NCBI RefSeq assembly: GCF_900110915.1
Contig: NZ_FOFG01000002.1
Coordinates: forward strand, 248,001 to 312,000
Origin: Faunimonas pinastri
GTDB lineage: Bacteria; Pseudomonadota; Alphaproteobacteria; Rhizobiales; Afifellaceae
Direction of reading: 5' to 3'
Length of the DNA stretch: 64,000 bases
Shown piece by piece: positions 39,799-48,372 of the stretch; position 1 is the first letter of the stretch, and each line of letters starts with the position of its first letter. The translations under genes were made by a program, and so were the position numbers. The notes under the pieces were generated by a model. It was given only the letters and a program-made list of their open reading frames with translations, was not told the DNA's origin and did not search any database.

Positions 39799-40962
39799 CT
39801 ATGCGGCGCGGCCCTGCCGGAGGCGCGGATAGATCTCGCGCCACGCCGCAATAAAACGATGAATATCAGCCCGGCTCGCATCAACGCAGAGGCTGACGCG
39901 GATTCCGGACCGTGCGAGGTCGAAGGGAAGACCCATCGCCTCCAGAACGTGGCTGGCCGCCACCTTGCCCGATGAACAGGCCGAACCTGCCGAAACGGCG
40001 ATGCCCTGCAGGTCGAACGCGATCACGGCCGTTTCGGCTGCAACGCCCGGCACGACAAACAGCGTCGTGTTCGGGAGCCGCGCCAGGTCGCGACCCATGA
40101 TGCCGATCTCCGGAGAGATCTCGATCAAACCCGCTTCGAGTTCATCACGCAGACGAGCAAGCTCGCCAACGCTGTTTAGATATATTCCAAACAGCTCCGC
40201 CGCAATCCCAAACCCGACAATACCAGTCACGTTTTCAGTGCCTGCGCGTTTATAACGCTCCTGTCCACCGCCACGAAGCAGCGACGCCGGCCGAAGGTCT
40301 TCGGATGCGGAAACCAGCGCCCCCACGCCCTGTGGCCCACCCAGTTTGTGGGCGGAGAGCGACAGGAAATCCACGCCGAGTTCGTCGATGGAGAACGGAA
40401 TTCGCCCCGCGGCCTGGACCGCGTCGCAGAAGACAAAGCCGCCGTGCGACTTGACGATCCGCGCCGCCTCCGACACGGGGTTGACGATGCCGGTCTCGTT
40501 GTTGGCGAGCATGAGGGCGACGAGTGGCGCGCCGGTCGCGTAATCGTGCGCGGCAAGACGGGCTTCCAGCGTATCCAGATCGATTCGCCCGTCGGCTCGA
40601 GCCGGGAGGCGTTCCACATCCTCGGGGGCGAAGCGGCCGCCCGCCAGCACGCAGGGATGCTCCGTCGCGCCGACATACAGCCGGCCGAGCCGCACCGTCT
40701 CGGATCCACGGGAGAGCGTCGGAGAGAGCGCCAGCACCGCCGCCTCGGTGGCGCCGCTGGTGAAGGTCACGCCCTCCGTCCGGGCCCCGACAAGCGCCGC
40801 GACCTGTCCCCGCGCCCTTTCCACCAGCCCGCGCGCGCGACGGCCTTCGGAATGCACGGACGACGGATTGGAGGCCAGCGACAGCGTCTCGACCAGGGAA
40901 TCACGCACCTCGCGCAGCAGCGGCGCTCCGGCATTGGCGTCCATGTAGATGCGCTGAGGCAT
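39799..40962 (-). CDS. cysteine desulfurase, IscS/NifS class, first gene of the suf operon
   Basis: 387-aa PLP enzyme of group I, distinct from SufS. MDANAGAPLLREVRDSL begins the domain; the PLP Lys lies in SLSAHKLGGPQGVGAL and the active Cys in VSAGSACSSGKVAASHVLEAMG. ALMLANNETGIVNPV is the cofactor-contacting motif. Rhizobial suf operons often carry this second desulfurase. It heads the operon, 15 nt before sufB, with an Irr-like dyad about 95 nt upstream. No IscR or IscU gene is adjacent. Confidence 0.92.
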   Translation of the reverse strand: MPQRIYMDANAGAPLLREVRDSLVETLSLASNPSSVHSEGRRARGLVERARGQVAALVGARTEGVTFTSGATEAAVLALSPTLSRGSETVRLGRLYVGATEHPCVLAGGRFAPEDVERLPARADGRIDLDTLEARLAAHDYATGAPLVALMLANNETGIVNPVSEAARIVKSHGGFVFCDAVQAAGRIPFSIDELGVDFLSLSAHKLGGPQGVGALVSASEDLRPASLLRGGGQERYKRAGTENVTGIVGFGIAAELFGIYLNSVGELARLRDELEAGLIEISPEIGIMGRDLARLPNTTLFVVPGVAAETAVIAFDLQGIAVSAGSACSSGKVAASHVLEAMGLPFDLARSGIRVSLCVDASRADIHRFIAAWREIYPRLRQGRAA

Positions 40963-41054
40963 GCGGGCCGACCCCTAAGTCACGGAATCCTTGAAATTCG
41001 GCAGGCAGATGGTGTTTAGATCGCGCCCGCTACACTGTCCGGGCCGCGGCCAAC

Positions 41055-41078
41055 TTTTGAACCATTCAAAACTGGTTC
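41055..41078. promoter_or_regulatory. Irr/ICE-like dyad between suf operon and alpha/beta hydrolase
   Basis: Perfect 17-bp inverted repeat TTTTGAA-CCA-TTCAAAA (41055-41071). It has the 7-3-7 layout of the rhizobial ICE box (TTTAGAA-N3-TTCTAAA), with one substitution per arm. Overlapping it is a second dyad GAACCA-N8-TGGTTC (41059-41078). A plus-strand promoter is possible: TTGAAC (41057) with a 16-nt spacer to TAGGAA (41079). Confidence 0.6.
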
Positions 41079-41155
41079 TAGGAACGGCCCCGGAAGGTGT
41101 CAAGGAACGCGCATACGCCTCAACAGGCCTGTGCAGGAAGACGGGACAGGATTTA

Positions 41156-41812
41156 ATGCCGGAAGTGATTTTTGCCGGACCGGACGGTCGGCTCGAAGGG
41201 CGCTATCAGCCTTCGAAGGAGAAGACCGCGCCCATCGCACTGGTCCTGCATCCCCATCCCCGCTTCGGCGGCACGATGAACAACCAGATCGTCTACCGGC
41301 TCTTCTACATGTTCCAGGAGCGCGGCTTCACCTGCCTGCGCTTCAATTTCCGGGGCGTCGGCCGCAGCCAGGGCTTCTTCGACCATGGCATGGGCGAGCT
41401 TTCCGACGCCGCTTCGGCGCTGGACTGGATCCAGACCCTGCACCCGGATTCGCGCGGCGTGTGGATCGCCGGCTTCTCCTTCGGCGCCTGGATCGGCATG
41501 CAGCTCCTGATGCGCCGTCCGGAAGTGGAGGGCTTCATGTCGATCGCCCCGCAGCCGAACCTCTACGACTTCTCGTTCCTCGCCCCCTGCCCCTCCTCCG
41601 GCCTGATCGTCAACGGCACGCAGGACAAGGTGGCGCCGCCGGAAGCGGTGCAGGGTCTCGTCGACAAACTGAAGACGCAGAAGGGCATCATCATCGATCA
41701 CGCCAAGATCGAGGGTGCCAACCACTTCTTCGAAAGCAAGTCGGACGAACTGATCGGCACCTGCTCCGATTACCTCGACATGCGCCTGGCCAAGCTGGAC
41801 CGTCAGCGCTGA
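41156..41812 (+). CDS. alpha/beta hydrolase (COG2945-like)
   Basis: 218-aa serine-hydrolase-fold protein. The oxyanion segment is LVLHPHPRFGGTMNNQIVYRLF, the nucleophile elbow WIAGFSFGAWIGM (GxSxG as GFSFG), and the late Asp and His are NGTQDKVAPPE and EGANHFFESK. The substrate is unknown. Start ATG 41156 follows ACAGGA. It is divergent from suf across the shared dyad and overlaps anmK by 10 bp at their 3' ends. Confidence 0.87.
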   Translation: MPEVIFAGPDGRLEGRYQPSKEKTAPIALVLHPHPRFGGTMNNQIVYRLFYMFQERGFTCLRFNFRGVGRSQGFFDHGMGELSDAASALDWIQTLHPDSRGVWIAGFSFGAWIGMQLLMRRPEVEGFMSIAPQPNLYDFSFLAPCPSSGLIVNGTQDKVAPPEAVQGLVDKLKTQKGIIIDHAKIEGANHFFESKSDELIGTCSDYLDMRLAKLDRQR

Positions 41813-42939
41813 GCTGAAGGCCGACTGATCCGGCCGCCGGTCAGCGGCACCGGTGCGCCCGTCGTGCCGGGAAAGCTGATCGGCTTGCCGTCCGCCGTCC
41901 GCGCGGCGAGATAGGCGAAGGCCTGCGCCTCGGTGGCATCGCCATCGAGGCCGACATCCTCGGCGGACCTGAGCCGCCCGCCGGCTTGCGCGACAAGTCC
42001 GCCCAGTACGCGCATCAGTTCGCGATTATGCCGGCCGCCGCCGCAGACGACCCAGTCACCCGCCGCTTCCGGGAAATGCTCCGCCGCCCGCGCGATCGAC
42101 CGTGCGGTGAAGTGCAGCAACGTCGTCGCCCCGTCCGCATCGGAGAGGCCGGCGAGTGCGGCGGATGAGAAAGCGTCGCGGTCCAGCGACTTCGGCGGCG
42201 TCACGTCGAAGAAGTCATGCGAGAGAAGCCGGGCCAGCCTTTCCGTCTCCACGGTTCCGGATGCCGCCAGTTCGCCGTCCGCATCGAACGCCCGACCCGT
42301 GCGCTCCCGTGTCCAGTCGTCCATCAGCGCGTTTCCGGGCCCGGTGTCGAAGGCCAGGAGGGCATCGTCCCGGCCGATGAAGGTGACGTTGGACACACCC
42401 CCGATATTGACGAAGACGGCCGGGGCCGTGAGCCCGGCGGTGGCCATCAGCGCGCGATGGAAGATCGGCACCAGCGGCGCGCCCTGCCCACCGGCGGCCA
42501 CGTCGTCGGCCCGGAAATCCCAGGCGACCGGGAGCTGGAGCGACTGCGCAAGCGCCTCACCGTCGCCGATCTGCACCGTGAGCTTGCGCGCGGGGTCGTG
42601 GAAGACCGTCTGGCCGTGGAAACCCACAAGCGCGACATCCTCCCGCGCGATCCCCCTCTCCGCGAGGAACCGGGTCACCGCCTCGGCGTGGCGGCCGGTG
42701 ACCAGCTCTTCCGCCGTTCCAAGAACGCCCGGCCGCGCCGCACGGTCGTCCAGCGCCCGAGCCTCGCCAAGCGCCGCACGCAGCGTCTCCCGGTCGGCAT
42801 CGGTGAAGGGGTAGCTGGCGGAGGGTCCGAATTCCTGTACGGCCTCCCCGTCGGTACGGATCAGCGCCACGTCGATCCCGTCCATCGACGTTCCGCTCAT
42901 CAGGCCGATCACAGTACGAATGGTCGTCATGGCGTTCAT
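41803..42939 (-). CDS. anmK: anhydro-N-acetylmuramic acid kinase
   Basis: 378-aa ASKHA-fold kinase that phosphorylates and opens 1,6-anhydro-MurNAc in cell-wall recycling. Motifs: IGLMSGTSMDGIDVALI (phosphate loop), VNIGGVSNVTFIG, AFDTGPGNALMDDW and VCGGGRHNRELM. ATG 42939 follows GGAG; ATG 42930 is an alternative. Works in the same pathway as NagZ at 1-1019. Its stop overlaps the convergent hydrolase by 10 nt. Confidence 0.96.
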   Translation of the reverse strand: MNAMTTIRTVIGLMSGTSMDGIDVALIRTDGEAVQEFGPSASYPFTDADRETLRAALGEARALDDRAARPGVLGTAEELVTGRHAEAVTRFLAERGIAREDVALVGFHGQTVFHDPARKLTVQIGDGEALAQSLQLPVAWDFRADDVAAGGQGAPLVPIFHRALMATAGLTAPAVFVNIGGVSNVTFIGRDDALLAFDTGPGNALMDDWTRERTGRAFDADGELAASGTVETERLARLLSHDFFDVTPPKSLDRDAFSSAALAGLSDADGATTLLHFTARSIARAAEHFPEAAGDWVVCGGGRHNRELMRVLGGLVAQAGGRLRSAEDVGLDGDATEAQAFAYLAARTADGKPISFPGTTGAPVPLTGGRISRPSAQR

Positions 42940-43043
42940 GGCGTGGGATCTCCGATCGGCCCAAATATTCCCACGCGCCGCCGATCTTTGCTAGAGAGGT
43001 CCCGCCTGGCATTTGAGGGCCGAATTCCCGGAAAGAATGGATT

Positions 43044-44288
43044 ATGAGCGGTTTCAAGTCGGACTTCCTGCGCGTGCTCGACGAGCGCGGCTTCATTCAT
43101 CAGATCTCCGATCCGGCGGGTCTGGACGAAGCGGCGGCCAAGGGTCCGATCTCCGGCTATATCGGCTTCGACGCGACCGCCACGAGCCTTCATGCCGGGT
43201 CGCTGATCCAGATCATGATGCTGCACTGGATGCAGCAGACCGGCCATCACCCGATCGCGCTGATGGGCGGCGGCACGTCGATGATCGGCGACCCGTCCTT
43301 CAAGGACGAGGCGCGCAAGATGCTGACGCTGGAGGACATCGAGCGCAATCTCGTCGGCATCCGCAAGGCGTTCAGCCGCTATCTCGATTTCGACGGTTCG
43401 GCGAAGATGCTGAACAACGCGGATTGGCTGACCGGGCTCAACTATCTGGGATTCCTGCGCGACGTCGGCCGGCACTTCTCGGTCAACCGGATGCTGTCCT
43501 TCGATAGCGTCAAGCTGCGGCTCGACCGCGAGCAGTCGCTGTCCTTCCTGGAATTCAACTACATGATCCTCCAGGCCTACGATTTCGTGGAGCTGAACGC
43601 GCGCCACGGCACCGTGCTGCAGATGGGCGGCTCCGACCAGTGGGGCAACATCGTCAGCGGCATCGATCTCGGCCATCGCATGCGCGACGTGCAGCTCTTC
43701 GCGCTGACCTCGCCGCTGCTGACGACCTCCTCGGGCGCCAAGATGGGCAAGACGGCGAACGGCGCCGTCTGGCTGAATGGCGACCTGCTGAGCCCCTACG
43801 AGTTCTGGCAGTATTGGCGCAACACCGAGGACGCCGACGTGGAGCGCTTCCTGAAGCTCTACACGACGCTGCCGCTTTCGGACGTGGCGCGGCTGGCGGC
43901 GCTTGGAGGCTCGGAGATCAACGAGGCCAAGAAGGTGCTGGCCTCCGAGGTCACCGCCATGCTGCACGGGCGGGAGGCAGCCGAGCAGGCGGCGAAAACC
44001 GCGCGCGCCACCTTCGAGGGGGGCGGCGCGGCGGAAGGCCTGCCGACAATCGAGATCCCGGCGGCCGAACTCGCGGAAGGTCTGGGCATTCTCAACGCCT
44101 TCGTGCGCGCCGGCCTCGCGCCTTCCAACGGCGAAGCACGCCGGCAGGTGAAGGGCGGCGGCCTCCGCGTCAACGACGAGGTGCTCACCGACGAACGCCT
44201 GACGCTGACGCCGGACAGCCTGAATGCCGAGGGCGTGGTCAAGCTCTCGCTCGGGCGCAAGAAGCACGTGCTGCTGAAGGCGGTCTGA
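43044..44288 (+). CDS. tyrS: tyrosyl-tRNA synthetase
   Basis: 414-aa class I synthetase. The HIGH-like motif reads [15 protein letters not shown], the Tyr/tRNA pocket contains [15 protein letters not shown], and the KMSKS-like loop is [12 protein letters not shown]. The C-terminal S4 RNA-binding domain is [27 protein letters not shown] 43044 is preceded by GGAAAGAATGGATT. Divergent from anmK. Confidence 0.97.
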   Translation: MSGFKSDFLRVLDERGFIHQISDPAGLDEAAAKGPISGYIGFDATATSLHAGSLIQIMMLHWMQQTGHHPIALMGGGTSMIGDPSFKDEARKMLTLEDIERNLVGIRKAFSRYLDFDGSAKMLNNADWLTGLNYLGFLRDVGRHFSVNRMLSFDSVKLRLDREQSLSFLEFNYMILQAYDFVELNARHGTVLQMGGSDQWGNIVSGIDLGHRMRDVQLFALTSPLLTTSSGAKMGKTANGAVWLNGDLLSPYEFWQYWRNTEDADVERFLKLYTTLPLSDVARLAALGGSEINEAKKVLASEVTAMLHGREAAEQAAKTARATFEGGGAAEGLPTIEIPAAELAEGLGILNAFVRAGLAPSNGEARRQVKGGGLRVNDEVLTDERLTLTPDSLNAEGVVKLSLGRKKHVLLKAV

Positions 44289-44317
44289 CCGGCTTTCCCC
44301 TCGCCCGCCTTCCTCGT

Positions 44318-44350
44318 GAACGGCTCGCCTCCCGGCGGGCCGTTTTCCGT
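44318..44350 (+). terminator. terminator of tyrS
   Basis: Stem AACGGCTCGCC / GGCGGGCCGTT (one G-T pair), loop TCCC, followed by TTCCGTTTC. About 30 nt after the tyrS stop, just outside the AsmA-like gene. Confidence 0.75.
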
Positions 44351-44351
44351 T

Positions 44352-47300
44352 TCAATAGTCGAAGATGCGGCGCAGGATGCCGGGCGCGATGGCGGAAATG
44401 GGGTTCATCGCCAGCGTCGGGCTGTCGAGCGGGCCGTAGACCTTGTAGGTGATCCCGACCAATCCCTCGTTGCGTCCGCCGCCCAGGATCGTGCCGAGGA
44501 TCGGAATAGATCCCGCGATGTTGTTGATGCCGAAGGCCGGCACCAGCGTGCCCGAGATGGCGATCTTGCTGTCGGTCAGGTTGATCGTGCCGCTTCCCGT
44601 GCCGCCCAGCACCGGACCCCGCAGATAGGCATCCTGCACGCTGATCGTGCCGCCCGAGCGGTCGAAGGGCACGCGAAGCTTGGAGAAGTTCATCGTTCCC
44701 GAGGTCGGAAGCTTCGCCTGCGGGGCCGTCTTGCTGGAACTGACCGCCTTGGCCAGCGCCTCCTCGTTGATGACGTGGAAATCGCGAAGCGTGAGGTCGC
44801 CCGAGCCGGTCTGCAATCCGTCGCTGCCCATGAAGTCCATGGTCATCCCACCGCCGGCGATCTTCTGGTAGACGCCGAGGAAGCGGAACACGGTGCCGGC
44901 ATCGCCGGCCTCCAGATGCACGCGGCGAGCCGAGGCGGGGCCTCCGATCGTGAGATTGACCGGGCTCGCCACGCCGGGGATCCTGCCGGTCAGCGCGGCC
45001 GAACGAACGTCGCCGTTGCTGATCACCGCCGAGCCGCTAACGGAACGAAGGAAGGCCCCGTTCAACCCCGTCGCCGAGCTGAGCTTCACGCTGAGGAAGA
45101 GGTCGGGACTGGAAGCGCCGCCCTTGGCTGTTCCGCCTTTGACGGAACTTCCGTTGCCGCGAAGCAGGCCGCGCACGTCGAGGGACGCGCCGCTGACCTT
45201 GACGTCGTAGCCATTTCCGTGCGGCTTGACGCTGACATCGACATCGTCGCCCTGCCGCAGCGAGACATCGGCCAGGCTGACGTCCGTGAGCTTGCCCTTG
45301 CCGTCGAGACTGGCCGAGCCTTTTGCGCCGAAGCCCTCGCCGGACACGGATATGTTGCGGATCTGCGTGCTGCCGTCCGGCAGCTTGGAAAGCTGGAAGC
45401 TGGCAGCGGCCGGAACGCCAGCGCCCTTTTCCCAGCCGAGCGCATCGAGGCTGACGGTCGCCTGCTTCAGGTCCAGCGAGATGTCCTGGGGGCTGTTGGC
45501 GCCTTCGCCCTGCTTGACGGAAGCCTGCACCGGCCCGTGGATGGTGTCGCCGAGATCCAGCCCGAGCTTCTTGCGCGCGGCCTCGTCCAGCGAAAGCGAC
45601 ACGGCCGACTTGTCGGCGACGCTGCTGCCGGCGACGAGGTCGAGCGTCGCCGCGACGCCGTCGAGCTTCGCCGTGCCCTTGACGGAATAATTGTCGGCCT
45701 TGCCTTCCAGCAAGATGTCGGCATCGGCGATCGCATGCCCCTGGAACGGCGTCTGGCTGCTGAAATCCTTCAGCGTCAGCTTGAACTCGGGGCTGATGTT
45801 GTCGAGCCCGTTGTCGGTCAGCGGAATGTCGGCGTGGAGCTCCAGATCGCTGTTTCCGGTGAGCTTGCGCGGATCGATCTTCTGGTCCTTGGCGACGGAG
45901 AACGGCTTGATGTCGGAAAGCGCGGCCAGCGCTTTGGCTGAGCCCGCCAGATGCAGGCTCAATTCAGCGGTCGGATCGGGACGGCCGAGCTCCGGGATCG
46001 CCACCACCGTGCCATCGGCCTGCAGGGTTCCGAAATCCGGCACGTTGATATGCGCGTCCGCGGTGGTGATGGTCGCCGTCGCGTTGGCGAACTCGATGGT
46101 GCCTTCCGCTCCGACCAGCGGCGGCAGCCGCCCCAGCGCGGTGAAGCTGCCATCCCGGAAGGGCACGGAGCCGGTCAACCCGTAGCCGGGCAGCACCTTG
46201 TCCTTGCCCGCCTCGCCGAGGAACTCCCAAGGCAGTTTAACCTGCACGGCGGCCGGCCCGAGCGTCGCGGCATTGACGTTCTGGTCGAACCAGACCCGCG
46301 TCTTCGGCGCGACGAAGGGCGGCCACATCGCGCGGAGCGTGGAGGCCGGCAATTCGCTCGTCGTGATGGACAGCGACAGGCCGGGATTCGGCCCCGCGAA
46401 GGTCGCGCCGCCGGTGATCGACGCGTGACCTTCCGGCGCCGCCATATCGAGCGAGGTGATGGTGAGGGCCTGATTGGCGAGATCGACGCGCCCCTTCAGG
46501 CCACCCGAGGTCAGCGTCAGCGGCCGCTGGTTGCCTCGACCGATCGGCAGCACGCCCGAGACGAGGTCGGCGGAAACCTCGATCGGCGCCTTTTCGGAGG
46601 CGAGGTGAACCGCCCCCTGAAACTCCATCTTGCCGTTCTGCGTCTCCATCAGGATCTGCGGCAACAGGAAGTCGCTGCCGTCCGGCGGCATGTCGAACTC
46701 GACGGCCGCGCCGGTCACGCCCGTGGCGTCCTTGTCGGAGAAGGAAAGCTGCCCGCCGCCCGAGCGCAGCGTGCCGTGCAGCCGGCGATAGCCGCCGTCC
46801 GACGCCAGCTCGATCCGCGCCTCCAGATTGAAGCTGGTATCGAAGAACGGCCGCAGCTTCGGGTCGGCCATGTCGGGCGCCAGCCACGCCATCGGCATGT
46901 CTGCGACGTTCATGTCGACGATGTTGCCGCCGTCGGCCGTGGGCGCATTGGAGAGCATGGCGCTCCAGTCGTGCCCCTGCACCGGCTCGAACTGCACCCA
47001 CAGATTGCTCCGGCGCGCTCCCAGCGGCTGCCAGCGGATCTCGCGGATCTGCACCAGCGGCTTGGTCGTGACGGCGGGCTGTCCGCTGGCCACCGGCAGG
47101 GTCAGGCTGGCGTTGGTGATCTTGACGTCGTTCAGGCCCGCCTTCTGCATCTGGTCGGTGCCGCCGATGATCTGGCGGCCGATTTCCTGCGCGCCCTGGC
47201 GGATGAGGTCGGCCTGCGCAGTCGCCGGCATCTGACCGCCGCTGAGCGGCACGGACAGCGCGACATCGTCGATCTGGACGGAGTTGAAGCTGATATTGCC

Positions 47301-47723
47301 GCGCAGCAGCGAGGACAGGTGCGTGACGGTGGAGATCGTCCCCGCCCGCATGGCGACCGCACCGGGCAGGCCGAGCTGCACGTCGTGCGCATCCAGGACG
47401 AGGCCGCGATCGAAGCGGTAGGAGATCGCAGAGCGGCCGACGTGAAGATCCGACCCGGGCGGCAGGCTGCCTTTCAGCGCCGCTTCCAGCCGGGAATTCA
47501 GCGCCTTGAAGCCGATCTCCGAGCGCGTCATCTGCACGCCCAGCCCGACGAGGCAGAGCACCAGGACCAGCAGCACATATCCACAGCCGCGGACAACGGT
47601 ACTGCCACCGCCACTGCTTGGCTCCGGCACGCGGATGGTCCTGTAACTCTCGACGGGCTCGGGTGGCAGCGGTATGTCCTCTCGCCTTGGGAATCGGCTT
47701 GCATCGACCAGTCTTAGCCGCAA
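44352..47723 (-). CDS. large AsmA-like (DUF3971-type) envelope protein
   Basis: 1123-aa protein. A cytoplasmic Arg-rich N-terminus is followed by one membrane helix at about 46-65 (GCGYVLLVLVLCLVGLGVQM), then a long, beta-rich periplasmic region with repeated sheet motifs (TSGGLKGRVDLANQALTITSLDMAAPEGHASITGG and similar). The C-terminal AsmA-like domain is about 980-1120 (GSGTINLTDSKIAISGTLVPAFGINNIAGSIPILGTILGGGRNEGLVGITYKVYGPLDSPTLAMNPISAIAPGILRRIF). AsmA/YhdP-type proteins probably carry phospholipids to the outer membrane. The start is uncertain: the first in-frame start is a TTG (47723) without a ribosome-binding site. Confidence 0.85.
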   Translation of the reverse strand: MRLRLVDASRFPRREDIPLPPEPVESYRTIRVPEPSSGGGSTVVRGCGYVLLVLVLCLVGLGVQMTRSEIGFKALNSRLEAALKGSLPPGSDLHVGRSAISYRFDRGLVLDAHDVQLGLPGAVAMRAGTISTVTHLSSLLRGNISFNSVQIDDVALSVPLSGGQMPATAQADLIRQGAQEIGRQIIGGTDQMQKAGLNDVKITNASLTLPVASGQPAVTTKPLVQIREIRWQPLGARRSNLWVQFEPVQGHDWSAMLSNAPTADGGNIVDMNVADMPMAWLAPDMADPKLRPFFDTSFNLEARIELASDGGYRRLHGTLRSGGGQLSFSDKDATGVTGAAVEFDMPPDGSDFLLPQILMETQNGKMEFQGAVHLASEKAPIEVSADLVSGVLPIGRGNQRPLTLTSGGLKGRVDLANQALTITSLDMAAPEGHASITGGATFAGPNPGLSLSITTSELPASTLRAMWPPFVAPKTRVWFDQNVNAATLGPAAVQVKLPWEFLGEAGKDKVLPGYGLTGSVPFRDGSFTALGRLPPLVGAEGTIEFANATATITTADAHINVPDFGTLQADGTVVAIPELGRPDPTAELSLHLAGSAKALAALSDIKPFSVAKDQKIDPRKLTGNSDLELHADIPLTDNGLDNISPEFKLTLKDFSSQTPFQGHAIADADILLEGKADNYSVKGTAKLDGVAATLDLVAGSSVADKSAVSLSLDEAARKKLGLDLGDTIHGPVQASVKQGEGANSPQDISLDLKQATVSLDALGWEKGAGVPAAASFQLSKLPDGSTQIRNISVSGEGFGAKGSASLDGKGKLTDVSLADVSLRQGDDVDVSVKPHGNGYDVKVSGASLDVRGLLRGNGSSVKGGTAKGGASSPDLFLSVKLSSATGLNGAFLRSVSGSAVISNGDVRSAALTGRIPGVASPVNLTIGGPASARRVHLEAGDAGTVFRFLGVYQKIAGGGMTMDFMGSDGLQTGSGDLTLRDFHVINEEALAKAVSSSKTAPQAKLPTSGTMNFSKLRVPFDRSGGTISVQDAYLRGPVLGGTGSGTINLTDSKIAISGTLVPAFGINNIAGSIPILGTILGGGRNEGLVGITYKVYGPLDSPTLAMNPISAIAPGILRRIFDY

Positions 47724-47740
47724 GACGGCCGAAGCAAATC

Positions 47741-47752
47741 ACCAGATCTGGT
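47741..47752. promoter_or_regulatory. palindrome between AsmA-like gene and bcp
   Basis: Perfect 12-bp palindrome ACCAGATCTGGT, flanked by AAATC and TTTAG, in the 62-bp gap between two divergent genes. It could be an operator. Weak by itself. Confidence 0.3.
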
Positions 47753-47785
47753 TTAGGCATTCTTTTGCGGAAGGAAAATGGCGAG

Positions 47786-48262
47786 ATGACCGACGCACTG
47801 AAAGACGGGGACAACGCCCCGGAAATCGACCTTCCTACCGATGGCGGCGCGCACTTCCGGCTGAGCGATCTTCGTGGCTCGCCCGTGGTGCTTTACTTCT
47901 ACCCGAAGGACGACACGTCGGGTTGCACCAGGGAAGCCATCAACTTTCAGGAAAAGGCGGAAGACTTCAAGGAAATCGGCGCCCGCGTCGTCGGCATTTC
48001 GCCGGACAGCCCGACCAGCCACGACAAGTTCAAGGCCAAGCACGGACTGGGCTTCACGCTGGCGTCGGACGCGGAGAAGACGGTCGCCGAGGCCTATGGC
48101 GTGTGGGTGGAGAAATCCATGTATGGCCGCAAATATATGGGCGTCGACCGTTCCACCGTGCTGATCGACCGCGATGGCCGCATCGTGAAATTCTGGCGCA
48201 AGGTCAAGGTGCCCGGCCATGTCGAGGAGGTGCTCGACGCGGCGCGCCTGCTGGCTCAGTAG
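47786..48262 (+). CDS. bcp: thioredoxin-dependent peroxiredoxin Bcp, single-cysteine type
   Basis: 158-aa peroxidase that reduces peroxides. The peroxidatic cysteine lies in YFYPKDDTSGCTREAINFQ. Bcp of E. coli has a resolving Cys five residues later; here that position is not Cys and this is the only cysteine in the protein, so it must use a one-Cys mechanism or an external thiol. The C-terminus FWRKVKVPGHVEEVLDAARLL is typical. ATG 47786 is preceded by GGAAGG. Divergent from the AsmA-like gene. Confidence 0.93.
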   Translation: MTDALKDGDNAPEIDLPTDGGAHFRLSDLRGSPVVLYFYPKDDTSGCTREAINFQEKAEDFKEIGARVVGISPDSPTSHDKFKAKHGLGFTLASDAEKTVAEAYGVWVEKSMYGRKYMGVDRSTVLIDRDGRIVKFWRKVKVPGHVEEVLDAARLLAQ

Positions 48263-48270
48263 GCCAGGTT

Positions 48271-48298
48271 CAGGCGTCTCCTCTATGGGAGACGCCTG
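48271..48298 (+). terminator. hairpin after bcp, no U-tract
   Basis: Stem CAGGCGTCTCC / GGAGACGCCTG with a 6-nt loop, 8 nt after the bcp stop. No T-run follows, so termination is uncertain; it may protect the 3' end. Confidence 0.5.
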
Positions 48299-48372
48299 GA
48301 AGGGGGGCGGAGCAAAAGCTTGCGTTAACCTTGTTGGCCCATCTTGGACGGCGAGCAACAACGCTTCCGCAG

